DNA from: JAWLBM01 sp041687675
Lineage (GTDB): Bacteria > Pseudomonadota > Alphaproteobacteria > Rhizobiales > Pleomorphomonadaceae
NCBI GenBank assembly: GCA_041687675.1
Contig: JAWLBM010000041.1
Span: 1 to 41,572 of the forward strand
Direction of reading: 5' to 3'
DNA: 41,572 nucleotides
Shown here in pieces: positions 24,718 through 33,369 of this stretch. The notes under the pieces were generated by a model. That model did no database searches. It saw nothing but the letters and a program-made list of their open reading frames with translations, and was not told the origin of the DNA. The translations under genes were made by a program, and so were the position numbers. The number at the start of each line of letters is the position of its first letter. Position 1 is the stretch's first letter.

Positions 24718-26616
24718 TCAACGGCCCTCGCGGTGTTCCGCCGGGCCGCCCCTCAGCGCGCGCAGCGCGTTGAGGATCACCGCCACGTCGATCACCTCCT
24801 GCAGCAGGGCGCCCTGCACCGGCGGCAGGTAGCCCGCCGCGGCCGCGATCATCCCGAGGCCGGAAAGGCCGATCCCGGCGCCGACGCTCTGCAGCGCGAT
24901 CCGCCGCGACCGCCGGGCGATCGCCAGCGCGTCCACCAGGCCGTCGAGGCTGTCGCGCAGCAGAACCACGTCCGCGGCCTCGGCCGAGGCCGCCGCGCCG
25001 CGGGCGCCCATGGCGATGCCGAGGTCGGCCTCCACCAGCGCCGGCGCGTCGTTGACGCCGTCGCCCACCATCATCACCGCCCCGTGCGCCCGCTCGCGCC
25101 GGACGAGGTCGATCTTGTCGGAGGGCACCAGGTCGGCTGAGAGTTCGTCGATCTCGAGGCGCTCGGTGATCGCCGCCGCGACATCGCGCCGGTCTCCCGT
25201 GGCGAGCACGATCCGTTCCACGCCGAGCCGGCGGAGCGCAAGGAGGGTGTCGCCGACGCCCCCCCTCAGGCTGTCGCGCATCAGCACCAGCCCGGCGAGG
25301 CGGCCGTCCACGGCGACGGCGACCGTCAGCGTGCCCGCCGGCACCTCGCCGTCCATGCGGACCTGCCCGTCTGCGTCCAGGCCGGCGGCGACGAAGGCCT
25401 TGCCGCCGACCCGCAACCGCCGGCCGGCGACGAGGCCCTCGACGCCTTCGCCGGGGGTCTCGCGCACATCGGCGGGCGGCTCGAGGGCGAGGCCCCGTTC
25501 GCCCGCCGCCTTCACCAGCGCGCGGGCGACCACGTGCGGCGAGGCCTGGTCCAGCGAGGCGGCAAGGCGCAGCACCTCCGCCTCGCCGATGTCACTGAGG
25601 GTCAGGACCTCGGCGACGACGGCGCTGCCATGGGTGAGCGTGCCGGTCTTGTCGATCACCAGCGAGCGGATGCGGCCGAGTGTCTCCAGCGCCGCGCCGC
25701 CCTTCACCAGCACGCCCTTCGAGGCGGCGCGGGAGATGCCGGCGACGATGGCCACCGGAACGGCCAGGATCAGCGGGCACGGCGTCGCCACCACCAGCAC
25801 CGCCACCGCCCGGACCGGGTCGCCGCTCGCCGCCCAGGCGGCGCCGGCGAGGACGACGGTGACGGCGGTGAATCCGAGCGCCCAGCGGTCGGCGAGCCGG
25901 GTCATCGGCGCCTTGGAGGCGGTCGCCTCCTCCACCAGGCGGACGATCCCCGCGTAGGTGCTGCGGTCGGCCGTCTCCGTGGCGACCATGTCGAAGGCGT
26001 CGCCGACGTTGGACGAGCCGCTCAGCACCTCCTCGCCGTCGCTCCGGTTCACCGGCAGCGATTCCCCGGTGATCGCCGCCTGGTCGACGAGCGCGACCCC
26101 GTTGGACACCGTCCCGTCCACGGGCACCACGTCGCCCCGGCGCACCAGCAGCCGGTCGCCGACCGAGATCTCCGCGAGGGGCACCGTCTCGAGGCTGTGG
26201 TCCACGTAGCGCAGGGCGCTGCGGGGCACGCGCTCCAAAAGGGCGTTCATCTCGCGGCTCGCACGTCCCTCGGCGAAGGCCTCGAGCGCCTGTCCGCCGG
26301 CATACATCAGCGCGACGACGGCCGCGGCGAGTGTCTCGCCGACGACGAGCGCGGCGGACATGGAAAGGGCGGCGACGAGGTCGAGCCCCACCTCGCCACG
26401 GCGGAGCGAACCGAGGATCTCGACGACGAGGACCGCGAGCACCGGCAGCACGCCGGCCGCCCAGAAGAGGTCGGCGAGGTCGCCCCGCCCGGCCGCCCAG
26501 GCGGCGAGACCGGCCGCGAGACCGGTCGCGGCGACGGCGATCGTCGCCATGCGCAGCGTGCGTCGCCGGTCGCCCGCGCCGCTCCGATCCGCCCTCGCCC
26601 CGGCAACTGCCGCCAT
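24718..26616 (-). CDS. Heavy-metal P1B-type ATPase, TPC type, no N-terminal HMA domain
   Basis: A membrane transporter of about 632 residues. Motifs in order: AITGESLPVNR (actuator), the transmembrane ion-site motif ATPCPLILAVP, VIDKTGTLTHG with the phosphorylated Asp (about D322), and VGDGVNDAPALVEADLGIAMG. The ion site reads TPC rather than CPC, and the usual SEHP(L) nucleotide-binding motif is replaced by ASPHVVARAL. There is no N-terminal CxxC metal-binding domain; the protein starts with a basic stretch, then membrane segments. The metal is uncertain (zinc, cadmium, cobalt or other). The start is uncertain: ATG 26616, ATG at residue 23, or TTG 26661. Confidence 0.9.
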   Translation of the reverse strand: MAAVAGARADRSGAGDRRRTLRMATIAVAATGLAAGLAAWAAGRGDLADLFWAAGVLPVLAVLVVEILGSLRRGEVGLDLVAALSMSAALVVGETLAAAVVALMYAGGQALEAFAEGRASREMNALLERVPRSALRYVDHSLETVPLAEISVGDRLLVRRGDVVPVDGTVSNGVALVDQAAITGESLPVNRSDGEEVLSGSSNVGDAFDMVATETADRSTYAGIVRLVEEATASKAPMTRLADRWALGFTAVTVVLAGAAWAASGDPVRAVAVLVVATPCPLILAVPVAIVAGISRAASKGVLVKGGAALETLGRIRSLVIDKTGTLTHGSAVVAEVLTLSDIGEAEVLRLAASLDQASPHVVARALVKAAGERGLALEPPADVRETPGEGVEGLVAGRRLRVGGKAFVAAGLDADGQVRMDGEVPAGTLTVAVAVDGRLAGLVLMRDSLRGGVGDTLLALRRLGVERIVLATGDRRDVAAAITERLEIDELSADLVPSDKIDLVRRERAHGAVMMVGDGVNDAPALVEADLGIAMGARGAAASAEAADVVLLRDSLDGLVDALAIARRSRRIALQSVGAGIGLSGLGMIAAAAGYLPPVQGALLQEVIDVAVILNALRALRGGPAEHREGR

Positions 26617-26706
26617 GCCCGATCCGTCCACGCTGCCCCGATGCTTCCTAGCACGCAGCAACGGGTCCCGGCATCGGGGCTGCTGCGGACGCCTCCGGCC
26701 CGGTGC

Positions 26707-27057
26707 TCAGGCGAGGCGGAGGATGGCGGCCCGGAGGCCGAGGCCGGCGGCGGCGCCGAGGCCGGCGCCAAGGGCGTCCGCGGCGAAGTCGGCGAACTCG
26801 GCTCTTCGATCGAACACCGGCTGGATCACCTCGATGGCGGCGCCGAAGACGAGCACCAGCGGCAGCACCACCAGGAGTCGCCGCGGCTCGGCAAGCGCGG
26901 TCGGAAAGACCAGCGCGGCGAAGGCGAGGAGGTGCTGGAGCTTGTCGCTGCCGGGCGCCCCGACGCCGGGCGTCAGCGCCGCCGCGGCGACCGCGAGGAC
27001 GCCGAGGAGGGTGAGCATGCGGGCGCGGGCGGGCGTCAGGGCGGCGAGAAGCTTCAT
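26707..27057 (-). CDS. VanZ-like small membrane protein
   Basis: A 116-residue protein with about four hydrophobic segments. The motifs GSDKLQHLLAFAAL and GAAIEVIQPVFDRRAEFADFAADALGAGLG are typical of the VanZ-like family, whose function is not known. It lies 90 bases from the ATPase and 89 bases behind the EamA gene on the same strand, and may be transcribed with them. Confidence 0.87.
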   Translation of the reverse strand: MKLLAALTPARARMLTLLGVLAVAAAALTPGVGAPGSDKLQHLLAFAALVFPTALAEPRRLLVVLPLVLVFGAAIEVIQPVFDRRAEFADFAADALGAGLGAAAGLGLRAAILRLA

Positions 27058-27146
27058 GCCGACCCGTCTGACGGACGATTGCGGCCGCTGGCGGGCATCC
27101 GGATGACGTTGCCGTGACCCCGGCCCGCGCGGCCCGCCGCCCGGGA

Positions 27147-28049
27147 TCATCGCTGCCGGCCCCGGACGAGGGCGATGCCGCTCGCGGCGATGATGGCGCT
27201 GCCGACGAGGGCGAAGGCCGAGGGCACCTCGCCGAACACCGCCCAGCCGAGCGCCGCCGCCCAGACGATCTGGCTGTAGCCCATCGGCGAGACGATGGCG
27301 GTCGGGGCGACGCGGAAGGCCTGGATCAGCAGCAACTGACCGAGGGTGCCGAGCGAGACGCCGCCTGCGAGCATCGCCAGCGAGCCCGCCGGCAGCGATT
27401 CGTAGACGAAGGGCACGGCGAGGCTCGTCCAGAGGGTGCCGAACAGGCCCACGTGGAACAGCAGCGTCAGCGGGTCCTCGCGCCGGCCGCCGAGGCGCGT
27501 CAGCACCTGGTAGCCGGCGTTGGTCGTGGCCATCGCCAGCGGATAGAGGAGCGCCAGGCTGAAGGTCGCCGGATCCGGCCTGAGCGCCACCACGACGCCG
27601 ACGAACCCGGTCGCGATGCAGGCCCAGTCGCGCCGCGACGGCCGCTCGCCGAGGAGCGGGATGGCGAGCGCGGTCGCGATCAGCGGGGCCGAGAAGCTGA
27701 TCGCATAGGTCTGCGCCATCGGCAGGTGGACGAGCGCCAGCACGATGAAGGCGGTGCTCGCCGCGAGCAGCCCGCCGCGGGCGATCTGCAGGGCGGGCTG
27801 GGTGGTGCGGAAGATCCGCCGCGCGCCGAGCGCGGGGGCCAGCGCGGCGACGATCAGCAGGTGGATCAGGTAGCGGAGGAACACGAGGTAGAAGATGTCG
27901 TGCTCGGCGGCGAGGTGCCGGAGCACCGAATCCATGCTGGTGAAGCAGCCGACGGCGAGGAACATCAGCCCCGCCCCGAGGACGGGGCGGGCGGACACGC
28001 CCCGGTCGGAGGCCGGACCGGGCCGGACGGAGGGCACGGTCCGGTCCAT
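27147..28049 (-). CDS. EamA/DMT-family transporter
   Basis: A 300-residue protein with about ten transmembrane segments arranged as two EamA repeats (about residues 24-155 and 165-295). The end of the first repeat is LLGERPSRRDWACIATGFVGVV, and of the second is VFGEVPSAFALVGSAIIAASG. Such proteins usually export amino acids or other metabolites; the substrate cannot be read from sequence. Its start is only 6 bases after the stop of the dehydrogenase gene upstream, so they form an operon. Confidence 0.9.
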   Translation of the reverse strand: MDRTVPSVRPGPASDRGVSARPVLGAGLMFLAVGCFTSMDSVLRHLAAEHDIFYLVFLRYLIHLLIVAALAPALGARRIFRTTQPALQIARGGLLAASTAFIVLALVHLPMAQTYAISFSAPLIATALAIPLLGERPSRRDWACIATGFVGVVVALRPDPATFSLALLYPLAMATTNAGYQVLTRLGGRREDPLTLLFHVGLFGTLWTSLAVPFVYESLPAGSLAMLAGGVSLGTLGQLLLIQAFRVAPTAIVSPMGYSQIVWAAALGWAVFGEVPSAFALVGSAIIAASGIALVRGRQR

Positions 28050-28055
28050 GGATCG

Positions 28056-28958
28056 TCAGCGCCTGCCGCGGAAGAGTTCGGCGAAGAAGTCGACCATCTC
28101 CGGCACCATGCGGTCGCGGTAGCCCTCGCTCGCGGCCAGCGACAGCGCCTGGCGGGCGGCGTAGGACATCACCGTCGGGGCGCCGAGGTCCTCGGCCATG
28201 CGGCCGTAGTAGCCGACGTCCTTGCGGGCGTTGCCTACGGAGAAGGCCAGCATGTCCGGCTTGCCGTCGATCGCCCGCGCCTTGACGAAGTCCATCATGC
28301 CGGAGCGGAGCGGGCCGGCCGCCATGACGTCGTAGAGGGTCTGGCGGTCGATTCCCGCCCGGTCGGCCATGGCGAAGGCCTCGGACATGGCGCAGGCCGT
28401 GGTCATGGCGAAGAAGTTGTTGATGAGCTTCAGCGTGTGCCCGGCGCCGAGCTCGCCGACGTGGAACACGTTCTCGCCGAGGTCGCGCAGCACCGGCTCG
28501 GCGCGCGCATAGTCCTCCTTCGCCCCGCCGGCCATGACGTTGAGCTTGCCCTCCAGGGCGTGCGCCGGGGTGCGACCGAGTGGCGCATCCATGTAGCGCG
28601 AGCCCGCCTCGGCGACGGCGGCGCCGATCCGCTTGGTCGATTCGGGCAGCGAGGTGCCGAAGTCGATCACCAGCGAGCCCGGCCGGAGGCCGGCGATCAC
28701 GCCGTTTTCGCCGAACATCCGCGCCTCGACGGAGGCCGAGGTGTCCATGCACAGCATGACGACCTCGCTCCGCGCGGCCAGTTCCCGCGCCGTGCCGACC
28801 TCGGTCGCGCCGCGCTTCACGGCGGCCTCCACGTTGGCGCGGCTGCGGTTGGCGATCACGGTCATCGGGTAGCCGAGCGACTGCAGCCGCTCCACCATCG
28901 CCGAGCCCATCAGGCCGAGGCCCACGAAGCCGATCGCCGGTTTTCCGTTCGTCGACAC
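28056..28958 (-). CDS. 3-hydroxyisobutyrate dehydrogenase-family NAD(P)-dependent oxidoreductase
   Basis: A 300-residue beta-hydroxyacid dehydrogenase. The N-terminal Rossmann motif is GFVGLGLMGSAMVERL (residues 10-25); MDAPLGRTP is the substrate-loop region, and the catalytic lysine lies in GHTLKLINNFFA. Members reduce or oxidise 3-hydroxyisobutyrate, tartronate semialdehyde and related C3-C4 hydroxy acids; the exact substrate is not clear. It heads a minus-strand operon with the EamA gene and is divergent from the TRAP operon. A shared regulator and related substrate are likely. Confidence 0.9.
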   Translation of the reverse strand: MSTNGKPAIGFVGLGLMGSAMVERLQSLGYPMTVIANRSRANVEAAVKRGATEVGTARELAARSEVVMLCMDTSASVEARMFGENGVIAGLRPGSLVIDFGTSLPESTKRIGAAVAEAGSRYMDAPLGRTPAHALEGKLNVMAGGAKEDYARAEPVLRDLGENVFHVGELGAGHTLKLINNFFAMTTACAMSEAFAMADRAGIDRQTLYDVMAAGPLRSGMMDFVKARAIDGKPDMLAFSVGNARKDVGYYGRMAEDLGAPTVMSYAARQALSLAASEGYRDRMVPEMVDFFAELFRGRR

Positions 28959-29070
28959 GGTACAACTCCTTCCTGCAATGCTGCCGCCCGGAGGGTCGGC
29001 GGGGCGAGCCTAACCACCTTTGCCCGGCAGGACAAACCCGACCGCCCGCCGGTCGGCCGCAACGAACGAT

Positions 29071-29087
29071 GATGGTTCGCGACCATC
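29071..29087. promoter_or_regulatory. Candidate operator, inverted repeat
   Basis: GATGGT (29071-29076) and ACCATC (29082-29087) form a perfect 6-bp inverted repeat around tcgcg, directly upstream of the -35 box of the dctP promoter. The TGGT-N5-ACCA core resembles binding sites of FadR-type GntR regulators, but the regulator is not in the window. Confidence 0.4.
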
Positions 29088-29098
29088 GCAATGAACAT

Positions 29099-29126
29099 TT
29101 GACCCCCCGGTCTCCTCGGCTATAGT
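29099..29126 (+). promoter_or_regulatory. Sigma70-type promoter of the TRAP operon
   Basis: TTGACC (29099-29104) and TATAGT (29121-29126) are separated by 16 bases, about 100 bases before the dctP start. The match to a housekeeping promoter is good and the position fits the start of a high-level transcript. Confidence 0.6.
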
Positions 29127-29227
29127 GCCAAGTATAAGGACGCACAGATGAATTGGGGCCCGTACCGGAGGTGCGCGGCCGCTCCCCCAGGTTTGGGGAA
29201 CAACGTCCAGCAAGGGAGGAAGACCCG

Positions 29228-30238
29228 ATGAAGAAAGCCCGCAACCTCGCCCGCGGCGCCGCAGCGCTGCTCGTCGGCGCCGGTGTCGCCGCCATGGCCT
29301 CCGTCGCGCCGGCGGCCGCCGACATCACCCTGGTCGGCGCCAGCCAGTTCGACGAGAACCACGCCTTCACCAAGACGATGCGCAAGTTCGAGGAGCTGGT
29401 GAAGGCCTGCTACACGGACGAGCCGGTCAATTTCGAGATGCACCTCAATTCGGAGCTGGGCCTCGAGAAGGACTACGTCGCCTACATGAACCAGGGCCTG
29501 TCGGTGGACTACGCCGTGGCCTCGCCGGCGCACATCTCGACCTTCTCGCAGATGGCCCCGCTGATGGACATGCCGTTCCTGTTCCGCGACCAGGACCACT
29601 GGGAGAAGGTGCTCGACCAGGACGTCCTCAAGCCGATCGCCGACGACATCCTCGAGAAGGCCGACATCCGCCTGCTCGGCTACGCCGGCGGCGGCACCCG
29701 CAACGTCTTCGCGACCCGGCCGATCAGCAACATGGAAGAGCTGAAGGGCCTGCCGGTCCGCATGCAGGGCGCCCCGATCTGGACCCTGGTGTTCGACGCC
29801 CTCGGCGCCGCGCCGACCGTGATCGCCTACAACGAGGTCTACAACGCGATCCAGACCGGCGTCATCGACGCCGCCGAGAACGAGGCGGCGGGCATCGAGC
29901 AGATGAAGTTCTACGAGGTGGCCCCCGAGCTGGCGCTGACCCAGCACGCGATCACCATCCGCCCGCTGTTCATCTCCAACAAGACCTACCAGCGCCTTCC
30001 GGAGAAGCTGCAGCAGTGCATCGACACCGCGGGCGCCGAGGCCGGCCGGCATGGCCGCGAGATCGAGAGCAGCCAGGATGCCGAGAAGCTTGCCGCCATG
30101 CAGGAGAAGGGCTGGCTGACCATGCACCCCTTCACCGAGCGCGACAAGATGCTCGAGCTGGCCACCCCGGTGATGGAGAAGTACGCCGAGGAACTCGGCG
30201 CCTCGGAGGTGCTGAAGGCCGTCCAGGCGGTCCAGTGA
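29228..30238 (+). CDS. dctP: TRAP transporter substrate-binding protein DctP
   Basis: A 336-residue periplasmic binding protein with a signal peptide (basic MKKAR, hydrophobic core, then the site near APAAAD about residue 33). The conserved arginine that binds the ligand carboxylate lies in LKGLPVRMQGAPI, and the late motif GVIDAAENE is typical of DctP. The ligand is likely an organic acid or sugar acid; the sequence does not say which. A strong ribosome site agggagga precedes ATG 29228; the earlier frame opening at 29153 lacks one. A terminator-like hairpin follows the gene. Confidence 0.95.
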   Translation: MKKARNLARGAAALLVGAGVAAMASVAPAAADITLVGASQFDENHAFTKTMRKFEELVKACYTDEPVNFEMHLNSELGLEKDYVAYMNQGLSVDYAVASPAHISTFSQMAPLMDMPFLFRDQDHWEKVLDQDVLKPIADDILEKADIRLLGYAGGGTRNVFATRPISNMEELKGLPVRMQGAPIWTLVFDALGAAPTVIAYNEVYNAIQTGVIDAAENEAAGIEQMKFYEVAPELALTQHAITIRPLFISNKTYQRLPEKLQQCIDTAGAEAGRHGREIESSQDAEKLAAMQEKGWLTMHPFTERDKMLELATPVMEKYAEELGASEVLKAVQAVQ

Positions 30239-30257
30239 TCCTCTGAGCTGACGGACT

Positions 30258-30290
30258 GCGCCCGGGCGCTTCGACGCCCGGGCGCTTTTT
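30258..30290 (+). terminator. Hairpin with T-run between dctP and dctQ
   Basis: Perfect 11-bp stem gcgcccgggcg (30258-30268) / cgcccgggcgc (30275-30285), 6-nt loop, then five T (30286-30290). It probably terminates part of the transcription after dctP, so the binding protein is made in excess over the membrane subunits, or it stabilises the dctP mRNA 3' end. Confidence 0.75.
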
Positions 30291-30331
30291 CGCCGAATGC
30301 CCGCCGCCCGCCTCAGTCCCGAGGGACGGAC

Positions 30332-30811
30332 ATGACACGCGTCCTCGACGCCATCCATCTCGTGCTGAAGATCATCCTCGGCCTCCTCATCGCCGGCCTG
30401 CTGATCCCGGTGACGACCCAGGTGCTGTCGCGCTTCGACTTCGTCCCCCGCTTCATCTGGACGGAGGAGATCGCGCGCTTCTGCTTCGTCTGGATGATCA
30501 TGATCGGGGCGATGTGCGCGGTCCGGGACGGCACCCACTTCGACCTCGACGTGCTGCCCGAATCGCGGAGCCCGAAGATCGAGGCCGCCAAGCGCATCTT
30601 CGTGCACCTGATGGTGCTGATCGTGGCCGGCATCTTCATCTGGTACGGCTGGAGGTTCATGCTGTTCGGCTGGTCCCAGAAATCGGAGATCGCGTCGCTG
30701 CCGATGAACTACATCTTCGTCGCCTGGCCGGTCACCGGCATCATCACGGCGCTGTTCGTGTTCGAGAAGATCGCCAAGGAAGTGGCGAGGGCCAGGGGCG
30801 CCGACGCATGA
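30332..30811 (+). CDS. dctQ: TRAP transporter small permease DctQ
   Basis: A 159-residue protein with four transmembrane segments (about residues 8-30, 48-65, 88-108 and 126-148) and the DctQ motif FIWTEEIARFCFVWMIMIGA. It pairs with DctM to form the sodium-driven membrane unit. Its stop overlaps the dctM start (ATGA), which couples the two. Confidence 0.94.
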   Translation: MTRVLDAIHLVLKIILGLLIAGLLIPVTTQVLSRFDFVPRFIWTEEIARFCFVWMIMIGAMCAVRDGTHFDLDVLPESRSPKIEAAKRIFVHLMVLIVAGIFIWYGWRFMLFGWSQKSEIASLPMNYIFVAWPVTGIITALFVFEKIAKEVARARGADA

Positions 30812-32118
30812 CACTCGACCCGGGGCAAGTCGCGGCCGTCCTGTTCGGCCTTCTCTTCCTGCTCATCATCCTGCGCGTGCCGGTGGCCTTCGCGCTGGCG
30901 CTCGCCTGCATCCCGATCTTCTTCCTGGAGCCGCGGCTGACGCCGGTGCTGGTGCTCCAGGAGATGTTCCGCTCCTACAACTCCTTCGTCCTGCTCGCCG
31001 TGCCCTTCTTCCTGCTGGCGGCGAACCTGATGAACGAGGCGGGGATCACCGACCGGCTGATCCGCCTCGCGCGGGCGATGGTCGGCCATCTCTCCGGCGG
31101 CCTCGGCCACGTCAACGTGGTCGTGTCGATGTTCTTCGCCGGCATCTCCGGCTCCTCGACCGCGGACGCCGCCGGCATCGGCTCGCTGCTGATCCCGCAG
31201 ATGCGGCGGGAGGGCTACTCGGCCTCCTTCGCGGTGGCCATCACCGCCTGCTCGTCGGTGATGGGCGTCATCATCCCGCCGTCGATCCTGATGGTGGTCT
31301 GGGGCGGCCTGATGTCGGTCTCGATCGGTGGCCTGTTCCTCGCCGGCGTCGTGCCGGGAGTCCTCATCGGCCTCTCCATGATGGTTGCCGTCTACATCTA
31401 CGCCCGGCGGAACGGCATGGCGCCGCACGCTCGCTCCACCCTGATCGAACTGGGCGTCGCATTCGCCGGCGCCGTCCTCGCCCTGCTCACCCCGGTGATC
31501 ATCATCGGCGGCATCGTCGGCGGCTGGTTCACCCCGACGGAGGCCTCGATCGTCGCGGCGCTCTATGCCCTCGCGCTCGGTTCGCTGGTCTACCGCAAGG
31601 TGGGCCTGAGGCGCGCCGCCCACGTCTTCTACGACACCGGCCGGTTCTCGGCGATCGCCCTCTTCTGCATCGGCACGGCGAGCGCCTTCGGCTGGACCCT
31701 CGCCTACTTCAAGATCCCGGCGGCGCTCGTCTCCTACGTGGAGGCGATGGAACTCGGCGTCGTCTCGATGGGCTTCGCCGTGGCGATCGCCTTCCTGATC
31801 ATCGGCTGCTTCATCGACGCCATCCCTGCGATCATCATCCTCGGCACCGTGCTGTTCCCGGTGACCCAGGAGGTGGGGATGCATCCGATCCACTTCGCGA
31901 TCATCGGCATCATCAGCCTCGCCTTCGGCCTGGTCACGCCGCCCTATGGCCTCTGCCTGCTGATCTCATGTTCGATCGGGGGCATCTCGGTGCGAACAGC
32001 GCTGAAGGACGTGGCGATGATCCTGATGCCCATGCTGGGGATCCTGGTGCTCGTGATCCTGTTCCCCGCGATCACGCTGTGGCTGCCCCGGCTGCTGATG
32101 CCGCAGTTCGTCAACTGA
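30808..32118 (+). CDS. dctM: TRAP transporter large permease DctM
   Basis: A 436-residue permease with about twelve hydrophobic segments. Family signatures are FFAGISGSSTADAAGIGSLL, IPPSILMVVWG, GGWFTPTEASIVAALYAL and FGLVTPPYGLCLLISCSIG. It imports the substrate captured by DctP using a sodium gradient. ATG 30808 overlaps the dctQ stop. The gene is followed by 20 bases and then the oxidoreductase gene. Confidence 0.95.
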   Translation: MTLDPGQVAAVLFGLLFLLIILRVPVAFALALACIPIFFLEPRLTPVLVLQEMFRSYNSFVLLAVPFFLLAANLMNEAGITDRLIRLARAMVGHLSGGLGHVNVVVSMFFAGISGSSTADAAGIGSLLIPQMRREGYSASFAVAITACSSVMGVIIPPSILMVVWGGLMSVSIGGLFLAGVVPGVLIGLSMMVAVYIYARRNGMAPHARSTLIELGVAFAGAVLALLTPVIIIGGIVGGWFTPTEASIVAALYALALGSLVYRKVGLRRAAHVFYDTGRFSAIALFCIGTASAFGWTLAYFKIPAALVSYVEAMELGVVSMGFAVAIAFLIIGCFIDAIPAIIILGTVLFPVTQEVGMHPIHFAIIGIISLAFGLVTPPYGLCLLISCSIGGISVRTALKDVAMILMPMLGILVLVILFPAITLWLPRLLMPQFVN

Positions 32119-32138
32119 CGAGGGCAGGGAGCGCCGCC

Positions 32139-33170
32139 ATGGCCAGGATCCGCGTCTCGATGGTCGGGCTCGGCATGGCGGTCGGGCCGCATGTGAAGAG
32201 CCTCCTCGACCTCGCCGGCCGGGTCGAGATCGCCCATGCGGTGAGCCGCACCGCCGCGCGCCGGGAGGCTTTCACCCGCGCCTTCGGCGTGCCGGCCCAT
32301 GGCGACGTGGAGACCGCCCTCGCGGACCCTTCCGTCGACGCGGTGCTCCTGCTGACGCCGCCGGCCACCCACCTCGACCTCGTCCGCAAGGCGGCGGGAG
32401 CCGGCAAGCACATCCTGCTGGAGAAGCCGCTGGAGGTCAGCCTCGCCCGCTCGGAGGCGGTGGTCGAGGCGGCGGAAGCCGCGGGCGTCACCCTCGGTTT
32501 GGTGCTGCAGCGCCGGTTTCGCCCGGCGGCGCGGGCGCTGAAGGAGATCGTGGCGGCGGGCGGCCTCGGCGAGATCGTCTCCGCCTCGGCGCGGCTCTCC
32601 AACTGGCGGCCGCAGAGCTACTACGACGAACCCGGCCGCGGCACCCTCGCCCGCGACGGCGGCGGCGTGCTGCTCACCCAGGGCATCCATCTCCTCGACG
32701 CCTTCCAGTGGATCGCGGGACTGCCGGCCGAGGTCTCGGCCTACGCCGCCACCAGCGCAGTGCACCGGATGGAGACCGAGGACATCGCCGCGGCCGCCCT
32801 CAGGTTCGACAACGGCGCCCTCGGCACCCTGTTCGCCACCACCACGGCGGTCCCGGGCTTCCCGGACGAGATCGAGGTGATCGGCACTCGGGCCACCGCC
32901 CGCGTCCTCGGCGAGGTGCTCACCATCCGCGACGGCGGCGGCGGCACGACCACGGTCGGCGAGGAGACCGGCAGCAGCGGCGCCAGCGCCGACCCGATGG
33001 CCTTCCCGCACGACCAGCACCTCGCGCTGATCACCGATTTCCTCGACGCGATCGCCGCCGGGCGCGAGCCCGCCGTTCCGGGCCGCGAGGCCCTCAAGGG
33101 CCACGACCTCATCGACGCGATCCTGGCGTCGGCGAGGTCCGGCCGCCCGGAGCCGGTGCGTCGGCGCTGA
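32139..33170 (+). CDS. Gfo/Idh/MocA-family oxidoreductase
   Basis: A 343-residue NAD(P)-dependent dehydrogenase. The N-terminal Rossmann fold begins RIRVSMVGLGMAVGPH, and the family motif GKHILLEKPLEVS lies near residue 95. The C-terminal half has GGGVLLTQGIHLLDAFQWI, the usual GGG...D..H.lD helix region. Members act on sugars, inositol and sugar acids. The position directly behind dctM suggests it oxidises the imported compound. ATG 32139 is preceded by agggcaggga; the longer frame from 31968 overlaps dctM. Confidence 0.92.
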   Translation: MARIRVSMVGLGMAVGPHVKSLLDLAGRVEIAHAVSRTAARREAFTRAFGVPAHGDVETALADPSVDAVLLLTPPATHLDLVRKAAGAGKHILLEKPLEVSLARSEAVVEAAEAAGVTLGLVLQRRFRPAARALKEIVAAGGLGEIVSASARLSNWRPQSYYDEPGRGTLARDGGGVLLTQGIHLLDAFQWIAGLPAEVSAYAATSAVHRMETEDIAAAALRFDNGALGTLFATTTAVPGFPDEIEVIGTRATARVLGEVLTIRDGGGGTTTVGEETGSSGASADPMAFPHDQHLALITDFLDAIAAGREPAVPGREALKGHDLIDAILASARSGRPEPVRRR

Positions 33171-33369
33171 CCGCGGCGTCTCGTCGATCATGTGATACCG
33201 CCTGGTCGGACAGCCCTCCAGCGCCGCCGGCAACGCTCCCGCCCCCCGCATGCCGCGGGCCTTGGATCAATTCCGCCCCTCGTCGGTTCTCTCCTTTGAA
33301 CCCGTCGCGACGGTGGCCCCTTGATGCCGCCCGCCGACGCCCGATCCGAAACCCGAGGGATCCGAAACC

